DNA from: Undaria pinnatifida
Taxonomy: Eukaryota > Sar > Phaeophyceae > Laminariales > Alariaceae
NCBI GenBank assembly: GCA_012845835.1
Contig: JABAKD010000021.1
Coordinates: forward strand, 1,315,185 to 1,379,184
Length of the DNA stretch: 64,000 nucleotides
Direction: 5' to 3'
This document shows positions 14,201-27,622 of this stretch, in pieces (position 1 is the first letter of the stretch; every line of letters starts with the position of its first letter). The position numbers were made by a program, and so were the translations under genes. The notes under the pieces were generated by a model that saw only the letters and a program-made list of their open reading frames with translations, searched no databases and had not been told where the DNA came from.

Positions 14201-17200
14201 GTACAGAAGTGGCGTACCCACTCTATCACTACCTCAGGACAAGCTATTTCAGTGGTCGCACAGCACCAGTGGGGCCTATATAAGGCGGTATACTGCGCGA
14301 AAAATTTGGCCGCCCTATATCGAGAGGCCGCACTATTCATATGGGCAGTTGCATCCAGAGTTACAGTCGTGCCAACCGATTTCAACGGCCCTGTGTCGGT
14401 TGGCAGCCTTATTCTAACCGCCTTGTATAGGCGCATCCCACTGCTGCAGTGTCTTAGCCCATACAGTAGTCGGAGTTCCAGTCGTGCCAACCGATTTCAA
14501 CGGCCCTATATCGGTTGGCCGCCTTATTCTAACCGCCTTGTATAGGCGTATCCCACTGCTGCGGTGTCTTAGCCCAGACAGTATTCAGAGTTACCGTCGT
14601 ACCAACCGACTTCAACCGCCCTATATCGGGTGGCTGCCTTAATCTAACCGCCTTATATGGACACACCCCACTACTGCTGTGTCGTAGCCCATAGAGTATT
14701 CAGTGCCAACCGATTTCCGTGGCCTTATATCGAGTGGCCGCCTTATTCTAACCGCCTTATAGGCACACCCCACTAATGCAGTGTCATAGCCCATGCAGTA
14801 TTCAGTTACCGTGGTGCCAACCGATTTCAACCGTCTTATCTCGGGTGGTCGCCTCATTCCAACCGCCTTGATTAGGCACACCACAGTGCTATAGCCCATA
14901 TATATTTTCAGAGTTGCAGACATGCCAACCGATTTCAACAGCCCTATATCGACTGGCCGCCTTTTTCCAACCGCCTTATATAGTCCCTGCTACTGTATCT
15001 CCATGTATGGTCTTATCTTTTTATACCCGAAAACATTATCCCCCACTGATTCAAAGAGTTTTGTTTTGAAGGTACCAGCCGATTTAACTTAGCTTGCCCT
15101 CGGGAAAACTTTTAAACCGGGTGGCCTCGACGTGGGTTTATTTATGTATCCTGTTGTCCTGTGTCCGTTATATGCTCTGACTGTGAACTTACTTCAGTGG
15201 TGGTATCTCCATGTTTGGTCTTATCTTTTACGTGCGAATACATTATCCCCTACTAGTGGTAAGTTTTTTGTTGGGGGGGGGACAAGCCGATTTGCCTTGT
15301 CTTATCCGCAGAAAAGGTCGTAAACCGGGTGGTGTTAATTTTTGGGGGTGTCACTGCTGTGTTGTCTTTTTGTCTTCACATGAAATCGTTCTTTCTTTCT
15401 ACCCAACCAACGGCATCGGTACACCCAGGGTCCGTGCTAATTCTTCGTCCTGGAAAGATACAAATTATGTGGTCACAGACTGTGAGGCAGAAAACCAAAA
15501 CAGCCGCCGTATCTTGTTATCCTGTGCCCGTTATGTACTCTGACTGCTGTGAACTGCTCGCCCTGGCCGAGAATCTCTGTTGTTTTTTTATATCGTGATA
15601 ATTTTCGTCTTCGCCATTATGTGCTGCGCGCGCTTTGTTTGTTCAGCATGGGGGACGGAGAGGACATGTTCAAGCTGTCCGTGCTTAACGTGCTCGCTAG
15701 GGTCAACGACAAGAAGATCACTCGAATCAACAAGGTCCGGTTCAGTGCTGTGCTTTGAGTACGTACATGCGTCGGTGTTTCGTTTTTTTTATTTTATTTT
15801 TTCGTGTTTTTTATTGTTTTGGCGTTTTGGCCTTTTTTGGCGCCTTTGCTTCTTTCGTTTTTTTTTTGTGCACGCTTTTACCTTTATTATGTCTGATGCG
15901 TGAAATGGTCGATTTTTTTTTGTTTGTTTTCACCATGTTGGTGATGACATGATGACGGTGATGGTGATCATCATGGTGGTGGTGATGGTGATGTTGGCGA
16001 TGATGATGTTGGTGATGATGTCGGTGATGATGTTGGTGATGATCATGACCATGATGGTGATGATGATGATGATGATAGTGATAATGATGGTGATGATGGT
16101 GATGACGATGATGATGATGATGATGATGACGATGTTGATTGCGATGATGATGATGATGATGATGATGATAATGATGATGACGATGATGATGATGGTGATA
16201 ATGATGATGATGATGCTGCTGATGATAATGATGATGATGGTGATGACGATGATGACGGTTTTTCTCCGCTCTCAGGAGACAATCGAGGACTACATGTGGC
16301 TGAAGCTGTCTTTCGTAGGCAGGGAGGTGGTCAACTCGGATGTTCTCTTGGCCGCACAGGTGACGACTTACACCCCCCCCCCCCCCAAGATTGTTCGTGC
16401 CCGCAGCACGACGTGACAGCAACTTTGGAAGAGCATGACGTAACTGATCCTTGCTCATACTTATTCGTAACTTCTAGGTTCCAGTGTGGATGCTGCGGTC
16501 TTACGCCGTGACGTTTGCGTGATTCTTTCATGGAGTGCGTCACTTGCCATATTTGTTTTTTTTATGGCATGTTCATGGTACGGTTTTACTAAGTACCGGG
16601 TATATTTTACCGGGTACTTTTTTGCTGGGTAACTTTTTACCGAGTATGCATATGTACCATTTTGATTTTTTTGCCTAGTCCGTCCCTTTTTCTCCGCCGG
16701 CGCAGAGTTTTTTGGTGTGCTTTCTTCTGCAATGCGATCAGACTACCCGTCGGTATATTATCAGCCGTGTGCCGGGCTCATGGGACGTCCGTGGCGCGAG
16801 CTATGGCCGCGGAAAGCCGCCGAGACTGGCTCTATTTTGCGGGGTATGAGACACTTCTGTCCCCGGGCAACCACACACTAGACGTATTTAAGCCTCGAGG
16901 TTAGGTCTTAAGTACTTCCAACTGGAAGAGCTAGGCCATTCGATATTTCGACCTTAAACGCATCAAAAAAACACCATATGTCTAAAACTCGAAATAGTGG
17001 TCTCTTTCAGTACGCATAAAAAGAAAAGCCGAGGAAAGATCAAACTACTTGAAAATAGACTATGATATTTCTGCACTACTCCAGACGCAGATGGCAAGAC
17101 GAGGATTTATGTCATCAGTCAGCACATGAGTGGGTGGAAACTTCGAGAAAGACCCTCCCCTGCCCATGCTGTGCGAGCTTAAACAAACGACCAAAACAAA

Positions 17201-20200
17201 TAACTGGTGCCTGGCAAAAACATTGAGTGTTTCGTACTCCATACTCGCTTCATATGTAGGATACCTCGCAGGCGTCTGCCGCCTTCGGTGTGCCTCAGTG
17301 TGGCAGTCAGTACAGCAGCACAGCAGGACTGGCCCTCAACCCGGTTCAATTTCCACCCTCGAAATGTAGGCATCCGTCTGATGCTTTCCTCGAGCTTTTG
17401 TCGTCTGAAATGCTGTTGTTTGCTGGAAAATACTCGGAAAATTGCTTTAAATATGCACTTGGGCCAAAATGTGCCCAAGTGCATATTTTGGGAAAATCCA
17501 CATCTCACCGTGGTCTGCCGTGGTCGTTAGGTCGATAAAATAGACCTATTTTGTAGACATTTAAAACACGATAGGGCTTAATTTGGTTTAGAGCCTAAAA
17601 TATAGGCATATCGTCAGGCTTAAATACGTCTACTACACACACGGTGGAACTTTAGTCCTCGCACGTACATCGGGGTGGCATCAAAATGTATTTGCGAGAG
17701 AACTTTCCCGCACTGCTAGACGCGGGCGCGGTGTATATGTACCCGCTGCAACGACGTGAACTATGTCCTTACTGTGAGTTCTCCCTCACAATTGACACGG
17801 TGGTTACCATACAGCAGTAGCGAAACCTGTATAAAGAGATATAAAGTAGCAACACAACCCAAGCAAAAGTAACGATGTGCACACAACAGACCATATCGGC
17901 AACAAACATCGGTATAAGCACGCGGGGAAAAATACTGGACACAGAAAACAAACAACAAATTGACACCAATGATTCCTCTAACAGCAGCGACAGCAGTACA
18001 AACCCATCAGACAGCGAAAATGATCAAGACAACAACAGCGGCAACAATAACAATTCTGGTCAATGGTCCATTATTCCCGAGATTGGTGATGGTGCATGTT
18101 TATTAAGATGTATCTCGCGTCGTGTGCACAACAACCCAGCTTTACATCACATCGTCCGTGCACATATTATTGCCCACATTACAACCAATTTGTACACCGT
18201 TATCCCAGGATCAGGTTTCAACACTTTCCACGACAGCATCTTAGCTGGAGCAAATCAAGGTCATGTAGATAATAAAGAATCATTTGTCGGTGTAGACAAT
18301 ATATTTTTCTGAACGGAACAAACAACGCCAACGTGCCCGAAAAAGTTCCGTTTGTCTTGCAAAGTTCCGTCAGCAGCACCACCAGCAAGCAGCACGTAGT
18401 CCATAGACTCTTAAGTTTACTGTGAGTTCTCCCTCACAATTGACACGGTGGTTACCATACAGCAGTAGCGAAACCTGTATAAAGAGATATAAAGTAGCAA
18501 CACAACCCAAGCAAAAGTAACGATGTGCACACAACAGACCATATCGGCAGCAAACATCGGTATAAGCGCGCGGGGAAAAATACTGGACACAGAAAACACT
18601 CAACAAATTGACACCAATGATTCCTCTAACAGCAGCGACAGCAGGACAAACCCATCAGACAGCGAAAATGATCAAGACAACAACAGCGGCAACAATAACA
18701 ATTCTGGTCAATGGTCCATTATTCCCGAGATTGGTGATGGTGCATGTTTATTAAGATGTATCTCGCGTCGTGTGCACAACAACCCAGCTTTACATCACAT
18801 CGTCCGTGCACATATTATTGCCCACATCACAACCAATTTGTACACCGTTATCCCAGGATCAGGTTTCAACACTTTCCACGACAGCATCTTAGCTGGAGCA
18901 AATCAAGAACTTGTGGAAGTCGCTGGATCTCAACCTACTACATATTCGAGTGTTGAAGAGTATCTCCACTTCATGTCACAGCCTTACGCATATGCTACAA
19001 ACGTAGAATTAGTTGCTGCCACGCAGTTATACGGAGTGGACTTTCGAATAACTTATCACACCGAGCCTCAGCAATATCCCAACCCTCCTCCTCCAAAAGT
19101 CTGTGATATCTTATTATATTATCCACATTCTTTCCACTACGCATCCCTCCGATATACACCTTCTGCATAAATACTTCATCATCATCAGTTAGTTGTAGTC
19201 ATTCGACTTGCGTCGCCCCCGGGAGGCACGTGTCCACCTCCCGAAGGGGAACCTTGTACCTTGTACGTTTTTACTGAGTACCAGGTACTGAGTACGAACA
19301 CGTGGAATACCTGTTTGTGAAGTGCGCTAGTAGGGAATACGTCCATTTACAGTCGGTTATTACCGAGCACATTACTGCTGAGTACGATAACACCAACGGA
19401 ATGGTAAGCAGCACTATTATTTCTACTATGCGGTACTACTAAAGTGGACTATACCGTACCGATTTCGTTTTTAGCGCTTGTTTTTGTGTTTCCCGTTTTG
19501 ATTTTGGTTTTGTCCTTGGGTTTTGTACATTTCTCTCCGATATTTTCTCCGTCGTGTTGGTTTAGGGTTAGGGTTAGGGTTAGGGTTAGCTAGGGTTAGC
19601 TAGGGTTAGTTTTTTTTGTGTGTTTTTTTCTTTGCTGTTGTAGGAGCGCGTGAGCGGGAGAGGCGCGATGGGGCGTGTTGACACTTTATCGGTACGAGCA
19701 GTGTTACTCATATCAGCTTTTTTTCCTCCTTTGTTTTCTAAAACCATTGATGTTTTTCAATCTCGTTTCCGTGTTTTTTGTCGGGTGTTTTTTCTCCCTT
19801 CAGATAGCAAGGCGTGAGCGGGGGGAACGCCAGGAGGCGTTTTTATACCGTAGACCTATGCTCTCTCTGTATTGCTGCGGTGCTTAGCTTTTTTTAGTGA
19901 TTTCTACGCCCGTTTCTGCTTATTTCTCTCTACTGGTTTCGCTTTTTATGTTTTGTTCCCCACCCCTCTCCTTATACACGAGGAGCGCGTGATGGGGAGG
20001 GACATCCGTTAGATTTATTTTTCTCTAAGGAGTGTATTGTTGCCACTTTTGGTTTTTATTTTCCGTTGTTTTCTGAACTAGTTCCTGTTGTTTTAGCTCT
20101 CTCCTTTTCGTTTTTCTTATTTTTTTTTGTTTTTTGCGCCTTATATTACTGGAGCTTGTGAGCGGGAGGGACGAAATGAGGCGTTTTCAATGCTAGCAGC

Positions 20201-23200
20201 ACCCACCCTCCTTTTTGTTTTTCGTTTTTTTTTTTTTTTGGCCCTGTTCTGTTGTAGGAGCTCGTGATCGGGGAGGCACGTAATGAGGCGTTTTGATGCT
20301 GTCGGCACCCTGTTTTCAAGGTTTAGGTTACCTCTCGCGTAACCCTATTTTGTAATATACCTCGTTTCTTTTTATCCCTCGCGTAACCCGCTTTTTAGTG
20401 TGTCGCTTTCCTTTTTATGTCCCATGTGCCCCTCTTCTTGTTATTTCTCGTTTCTTTTTGCGTCTCGTGTAACCGTCTCTTGTGAATGGTTCCCTTTTCT
20501 TTCTCTCGCGTTCGTTTGTTTTTTTTCTCTCCTCGTACGCGATAGGAGCGCGTGAGCGGAAGGGACGCGATGAGGCGTTTCGATCCCGACGGGACCAACC
20601 CCTTCGCCTACGTTAACGTTCTCCTCTACACGCAGCAGCTAGAGAAAGCCGTTTCGTTCCTTCACTGGAAGGGACAGCACTTGGCCGTGAGAACGCGTCT
20701 TTTTTTTTGTTGTATTTGCTTCGCTTTGATTTTGCTTTGATTTTGCTTTGTTTTTGCTCTAGCCTGGTGTTTTACTTCTTGTTTTTCTGGTTTGGTTTTC
20801 TTGGCTTTGATTTTCTTTAGTTTGCTTCGATTTGATGTTGCTTTGTTTTTGCTTTGTTTTTGCGCTAGCTTTTTGTGTTTGCTTGTTTTTTTGCGTTGCT
20901 TGCTTTGCTTTTTCTTTGCGTTGCGTTCATTTCCTTTTTGGCTGTGCTTTTCGCTTTGTCTTGCTTTGATTTGCTTTTTGCTTTTCATCACATATTTTTT
21001 AGTTTGACGCACTGCTGTAACGAGGCGCTCATACCGACCGACCGCGCCTTACTAGATCCTCTGGGTGCCCCTCATGATCTATTTCGTCTCATCGTGGTAT
21101 CTCGTTGGTGCGGTATGTTTTGGTGCCGTCCGGTTGACTCACTTCGTGTTCTCCACGAGTTTTCACGGCTCACGACCCGTACCGCGGGCCCGGTCAGGAG
21201 GTTTCCGAAATCTCGCGGGACGAGTCGGGTCTGATCAAGAGGTGTTCGAACCCTCACGGGTCGGGTCACCCTGATCCGGCCTGGCCCGACCCGTCCCGCG
21301 AGAAGAGACCCGACCCGTGAAAACCCTTGCATTTATGCCCCCCCCACTTGCTCCGCCTCGAAAGGGATGCGTGGTCAATGGTCAAATGCGTAAGGCAAGC
21401 AACAAATGAGTACGCCCCCCCTTCACATGCCCCCCTTAACATGCCCCCCCCCACTTCCCGACATTGTAGAAGATAACAGGGTGTATGGTGCTACAGTACG
21501 GACGATGCCCATGCATGATACGATGGTTGCAGCGCCCCCCTCCCCCCTCACGAACGCCTCTTGTTTGGTCTGAGTTAGGAACCGCGGCCAATGAACCATG
21601 ACGCCCAATTAGGATTACGCCCAATTAGGATTACGCCCAATTAGGATGCGAGGGTCTATGGCCTCAAGAGTGGGGCTATGCGTAAAATAGGAACCCCCTC
21701 CCCTACCCCCCTCGGGAACGCCTCTTGTATTGTCGTCGATCCGAGTCAGGCACTACACATGGCCCTTGCCATGAACCACCATAATGCCTACGTCGGGGGT
21801 GATAACGAAAGCATCCCCTCCTACCCCGGGGATAGGGACGAGCCTCCTCCCACCCCTTCAGTTCGCGAACTTGTGGAGCGCTGTCTTCAGGGCCGCGTCG
21901 ACAGCGATCCCGAGGTAACATGCTCTCGTCTTTTTTTAGCTTGGTGAAGCTCCTCGTATTTTGTATGTATGGTTTTCCCGCTAGCTTCTCCCAGCTACTG
22001 CAGTGTATCCCGGGTAGTGTATTCGTATTATTTGTTCTTATTTTTGGCCAGGCCCTTCCCGTCCTCCCTTCCTCCCCTCCTTCCCTCCCGCCTTGCCCTA
22101 AATGCAACAGCAATAACGTTGTGTGGAACCCCCGACCCCCCCCCCCCCCGCGCTCCCATCCATCACCGCCTTCGCACGATTCTAAAACAGTTTTTGTCGC
22201 CTGCGTGTAGTGTACCGAAATCCCAAGGTCTGCTTGGAGTGCGTGCTGCTCCTGCTTCTTCCCACCGCGACGGACTGCCTGTCGAGCCCCCGCACCCAAT
22301 TTGAATACCTTTTGAGCAACCCCCCCCCTCCCCCCCCCCCCCCCCTCCCGCCTCCACGCCTCCACGACTGCGTTCACACGATACTAAAACCTTTTGTGTC
22401 ACCTGTAGTGTATCCCAAGGTATAAGCTGCTGCTCCTCCTCCCTCTTTCCATCTCGACGGACTGCCTGTCGAGCCTCTACACCCAATTTGAACACCTTAT
22501 GTGCAAGCCCTTCTTCCTCCACTGCCCCCTCTTCCCCCCCCCCAGCCCTATCTTCCCGCGCAGAACATTGAAAACCTGGTGTGCTACCCCACCCCCCCCC
22601 CCTCTCTGCCAACCCTCAACCTCCAAGGTCTGCGCGGAATACATGCTGCTCCTTCCTCTTCCCATGGCGGTGGACTGCCTTTCCAGCCTGGCCGTGATGA
22701 TGGGGGCCAATCGAGCGGCGAGACTGTTGGGCTACGTCAAGACTAACGGCGATAGACAGACGGTCAGTTAGCAAAAAAGGGGGGGGGGAAATCCGGGAAT
22801 ATTTTATTTCGAGAACCATTGGACGCTTGACATTTTTTTTGTGTTCGTGTGTGCTTAACCCTGTCGTACACAATGCCTAACGATTTCACTCGGTGATCTT
22901 GCCGGGGGTCGTAAATAAATCTGCCGTGTTGAAGCCAACGAAGTCGGTGTGAGCTTGCCGGTCGTAACTTTTTTTTTTTCACTGAGTCACCCCACTGCAG
23001 GAGCTGTTCCTTGTTTTGGGAGCCAAACGTTTCTGATTTGTTGAACTCCTGACGCATTCTACAATAGAGGTGCATAGCAGTTTTCGTCTGAAACGGTTTC
23101 TGAATGACGAGGCTCCTTAACCCCAAAATCGCCGGAAAATACGCCCCCTTAATTTTTGCGTGATTCTCGTTCAATACCTAGGCCATGGGATTATTCCATC

Positions 23201-26200
23201 CGGGATCGAAGCAGTTTTATTTTTCCTCCAAATCGGTTTTTGGGTTAAGAAGGGACATGTCTTAGGCTTCCAAAATTGAGGAGCCTCCGAAAAAAAAGTG
23301 GTGCACTCCTCTATCGTAGCACGCGTCTAGTTCAAGTGTCGAACTATCGGCTGGTATGATAACTTTTACGATTTTTTTTTTTTTTTTTTCAAGACGTATA
23401 GACGTGCTGGTCGGGTTGGGCGGAACGAATGTCTTCGAAGAAGCCATGTTTTTATCGGGTGGGAAGTTTATTGAGCTCCTTCTGTTGGGAGCTGAGAAAA
23501 TGCTTAGAATATGCTGCACGCCTGGCGTAGGAGGGCACAGAGTGAGCACTTGTTTCCAACAATGTTTTTTCATTTGACCCGACCCGACCCCACCCGACCC
23601 CACCCGACCCCACCCGACCGGACCCGACCCGCGATATCTGGGAACCTCCAGATCCTTGAAAAGCCCTGGTTAAATATAACTCAACCCAATACCATTGGGG
23701 TGTCGTTCTTGTTTTGACATGTTTTTTTTTATTTTGTGTGTCTTAAGCCGGGGGTTTGTTCGTCACAATGGTTGCATTTTCAGCTCGCTCAAAATCAGTT
23801 GTTGGATGAGGTATACCAACCGTTGTTTTATCTAGCCAAGAGCCTTGCGGGGCAACAACAAAAACAATGGTTGATGCCCCTTCATACCGTAGTACGTGTC
23901 TTGTGATGTATGGTGTGTTGCGGTATGGCATGGTAGGACATGATATGACGCTCTCTGACCAAAATATTTCCACGCTCAAGATCAAACCGACTTAACTTGC
24001 ACGGCACACGCACGCCTTCAAGGACATGTGAATACCACGCTTAAGACCAAACCGACTTGACCTGCACGGCACACGTGCGCCTTCAAAGGCATGCGAAAAC
24101 CTTTCTTTCCCGTCTACACATTCTAGATCCTACGCCTTGTGCTAGGCTCCCAGGGCCATACATACCATATCATAAGGCCAAGCCGACTTGACCCCTTTAG
24201 AGCCCCCAAACGCTTCCCTATACTAACTTGAAGTAGTTTTGTTCCCACAAACGGGTTTCCAGTCGTAGAGGCGTTAATCACTTCCAACTCCTAAATTTCC
24301 TATTCCTATTCTAATTCCAAGTGCTGAACGGGCGATAATAACTCCTTGGAAATTTCAGAGGGTGAAAATTATACAAAAAGAAAGTGACGATAAAAGCGAC
24401 GATCTAACGTTTACAGCATCGGCTCGGCCATTCGAAACTTCGCGGGCTGCTTGGACGTTGATGGTGCAGTTCGTGTCCGAACTGCGGCAAGACAGTAGGG
24501 TTACCCCAATATAAGGCGGTCTGAGTAAGGCGATGTTCCGATACAAGGCGGTCTGAGTAAGGCGGTATCCCGATACAAGGCGGTCTGAGTAAGGCGGTAT
24601 CCCGATACACGGCGGTCTGAGTAAGGCGATGTCCCGATATATGGCGGTGTGAGTAAGGCGGTATCCCGATACGAGGCAGTCTGAGTAAGGAAGTATCCCA
24701 ATATAAGGCGGTCTGAGTGAGGCGGTATCCCGATATAAGGCGGTCTGAGTAAGGCGGTATTCCGATATAAGGCGGTCTGAGTAACGCGGTATCCCGATAT
24801 AAGGCGGTCTGAGTAAGGCGGTATCCCGTTATTAGGCGGTGTAAGTAAGGCGGTGTCCCGATGTCAGGCGGTCTGAGTAAGGCGGTATCCCGATATAAAG
24901 CGGTCTGAGTAAGGCAATATCCCGATACAATGCGGTCTGAGTAAGGCGGTATCCCGATATATGGCGGTCTTGAGTAAGGCGGTGTCCCGGTCTGAGTAAG
25001 GCGGTATCCCGATATAAGGCGGTCTGAGTAAGGCGGTATCCCGATATAAGGCGGTCTAAGTAAGGCGGTGTCCCGATATCAGGCGGTGTCCCGATATAAG
25101 GCGGTCAAAATGGCTTGGCACGGCTGGATGATTGTACTCATTAACTGGAGTGAATAAGGCGGGTTCCCCCGATAAGGCGGTCACATTGCTCTCCCACGGC
25201 ACTGCCTTAATGGGAGACCCCTGCTGTGTTGGTTTTTAGCGCCATGGCATGACTCCGACGGAAAGTGGGTTTAGACCTTTTTTGTATTTGTTTTCCGCTC
25301 GTGCTGTCGTTGATGCTGTGGCCTTTTTGCCAGGGTGGTCTTGTTTTTTTTTCTGATGCCGTCGTTGTTTTTTTTTGTTTCGATGCTGTTTTTCTTTGTC
25401 AGTCGTTCTGGGTGTGGACTACATGGCATCTCTAATAACAAACCGTCGTCGCTTTTTTGTTTTTGTTTTTTCAACGTTTTTGTTCGCTGGTGCTGTCGTT
25501 GATGCTGTCGGGTCTTAAGGGCGACCTGGACCGGTTCCTCAACTTCGATACAGTGGGAGACATCGCCTTCGCCGCCGCACAGAAGGTGGGGTTGCGTTTT
25601 TGAGTGTACTTACTGTCTTAACCAGGCCGGTTGACGGCTTAATTTTAGCCTGCCGAGGCCTATTTTGACTTTGGTATTCTAGTTTTGGTGTGAACACTTC
25701 CTCTTGCGGCTGTGGGCCGATCTAGACCGATTCCTGAACTTAGGCACCGTGGGAGGCATCGTCGTCGCGGCTGCCCAGAAGGTCAGGTTACGCTTCGGAG
25801 TGAAACCGTCACCATATGGTGTATACAGTGTAACCGATTTGTAACGGTTGCGATTTGCGATCTGCACCGATTAATCAGATTCGACGCGGTGAGAAATATT
25901 GTCGTCGCCGCCGCGCAGAAGGTCAGGGTGCGTGTTTTAGTGAAATCGTCAATATTTAATATTCAGCGTGTAACCGCGGTGTGACCGATGCGGTTGCAAC
26001 CTGGACCGCTCCCTGAACTTCGCCACGGTGGGAGATATCGCCTTTGCCGCCGCACAGAAGGTCAGGTTACGGTTCGTTGTGAAACCGTCATTATTTAGAA
26101 ATCAGAGTGCAACCGCGACTTAACCGTTGCGGTTGCATCCTGGACCGGTTCCTGAACTACGCCGCCGTGGGAGGGTTCGCCTTCGCCGCCGCACATAAGG

Positions 26201-27588
26201 TCAAGTTACGTTTCGGAGCGAAACCGTCAGTATTTAGTATTCAGAGTGTAACCGTGAAGCAACCGTCGCTGTTAAAACCTGGGCCGGTCTCTGAACTTCG
26301 CCACCGAGTGAGATATCGCCTTCGTCGCCGCACAGAATGTCAGGTTACGTTTCGTTGTGAAACCGTTTCTCTTTGGGGTGTAACGGCTCTGTACCCGTTG
26401 CGGTTTAGATTGCAATCGTTTCGTAGCCGCTAGCGTTCCTGGGTAGTTCACTTACAGCGTAACCTTTGCGCATCAGAGCGCAGAGGTACAGTCTGCACCG
26501 AGACAAGCGGTGTCGAAGAACCGCCCCGCCTGACTTGTTATTCCTTTTTGCTTCGTCTGTTTCCTTATTCATGTTGGTCGTTTTCCATCCGACTCACGAC
26601 TTTTTTTCTGAGAACCGCCCCGTGTAACTTGCAAAAACCCCTTTTTCTTTTTCTTTTTTGTCTGTTTTCTTTTTCATGCTGGTGGTTTTCCATCCGAGTC
26701 GCGACGTTTCCTCTTGTTTCTTTCTTTTATCTGCTTTTCGTTTTTCTTGTTGGATTTGTTTTCCACCCTACTCACGAATTTCCTCACGTTGCTTGTTTTT
26801 CTTTTTTTTTGTTTTCCCTGTTTGCTGCTTCTCGTGCGTTGTTTTGAGCGGGCCGAGGATCAGGGCCTCAGGAACTGACGCGATGTAGTTGGACGGACTG
26901 ATTAGCTGTAGTAGTTGGCAGCCAACTAAAAACTCGACGCGTCCTACGATAGAGGTAGCAGTTTTCGTCCGAGTTTTTTGTTCCGAATGACGGTGACTCC
27001 TTAATCCAAAATCGTCGGAAATAGCCCATTTTTCTGTGTAATATGTATGTGTTTCTTTTTTTTTTCCTACTCTAGGCCATTGGATTTTTCATCCGGTATC
27101 AGTTTTGTTTGTGATTACTTTTTTTTTCCTTCCTTGAGCTCCAAAAGTGAGGAAAACTCGGAAAAAAAAAGTGGTGCACCTCAATCGTTTCTCGCGTTTT
27201 AAGTATAGCTTGGCCAACTCACAGCCCTGCTACGATCGAGGTGTCACTTTTCGGCGAGAATATTTTCTGCGTCGATGGCGGGTTCCTTAGCCCAAATTCC
27301 TGTTTTGCGATATATATATACCTGGTATATTTTCCCTCCTTTCCCACCACCCGCACGATCGCCTAGACCTAGCACCACGCGTATAACAAGTCCCTACATA
27401 TCTTTGATCTCACAGCCGGAGTGTATTTGAATGTTATTTGTGACCTAAACCCCCTTAAAAATCCCCCCCCCCTTCTCGCTCTCCCTTGCTCAAACGCCCC
27501 ACCTAATATCGAAATCCGCCAGATTAATAAACACTTCGCGCACTGGATATCACCTCATTATCTTTCTAGAGCCATCCATGCCGCTGCT

Positions 27589-27622
<34 letters not shown>

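Larger units (their letters stand above)
17770..18906 (+). repeat. Tandem segmental duplication carrying OTU gene copies
   Basis: 17770-18258 and 18418-18906 are nearly identical, offset by 648 bp, and start with tgtgagttctccctcacaat. They share promoter-like sequence and about 128 codons. They diverge abruptly after gcaaatcaag: copy 1 enters unrelated sequence, copy 2 continues to a full OTU frame. The few differences suggest a recent event. Confidence 0.9.

Noticed and set aside
15811-16458. 215-codon minus-strand poly-His frame
   Set aside because: Antisense of a GAT microsatellite and of the real NUP93 exon at 16276-16359.
24490-25110. Regular 33-bp repeats resembling a CRISPR array
   Set aside because: The repeat occupies the full period with no unique spacers, sits in a eukaryotic intron, and belongs to a dispersed minisatellite family.
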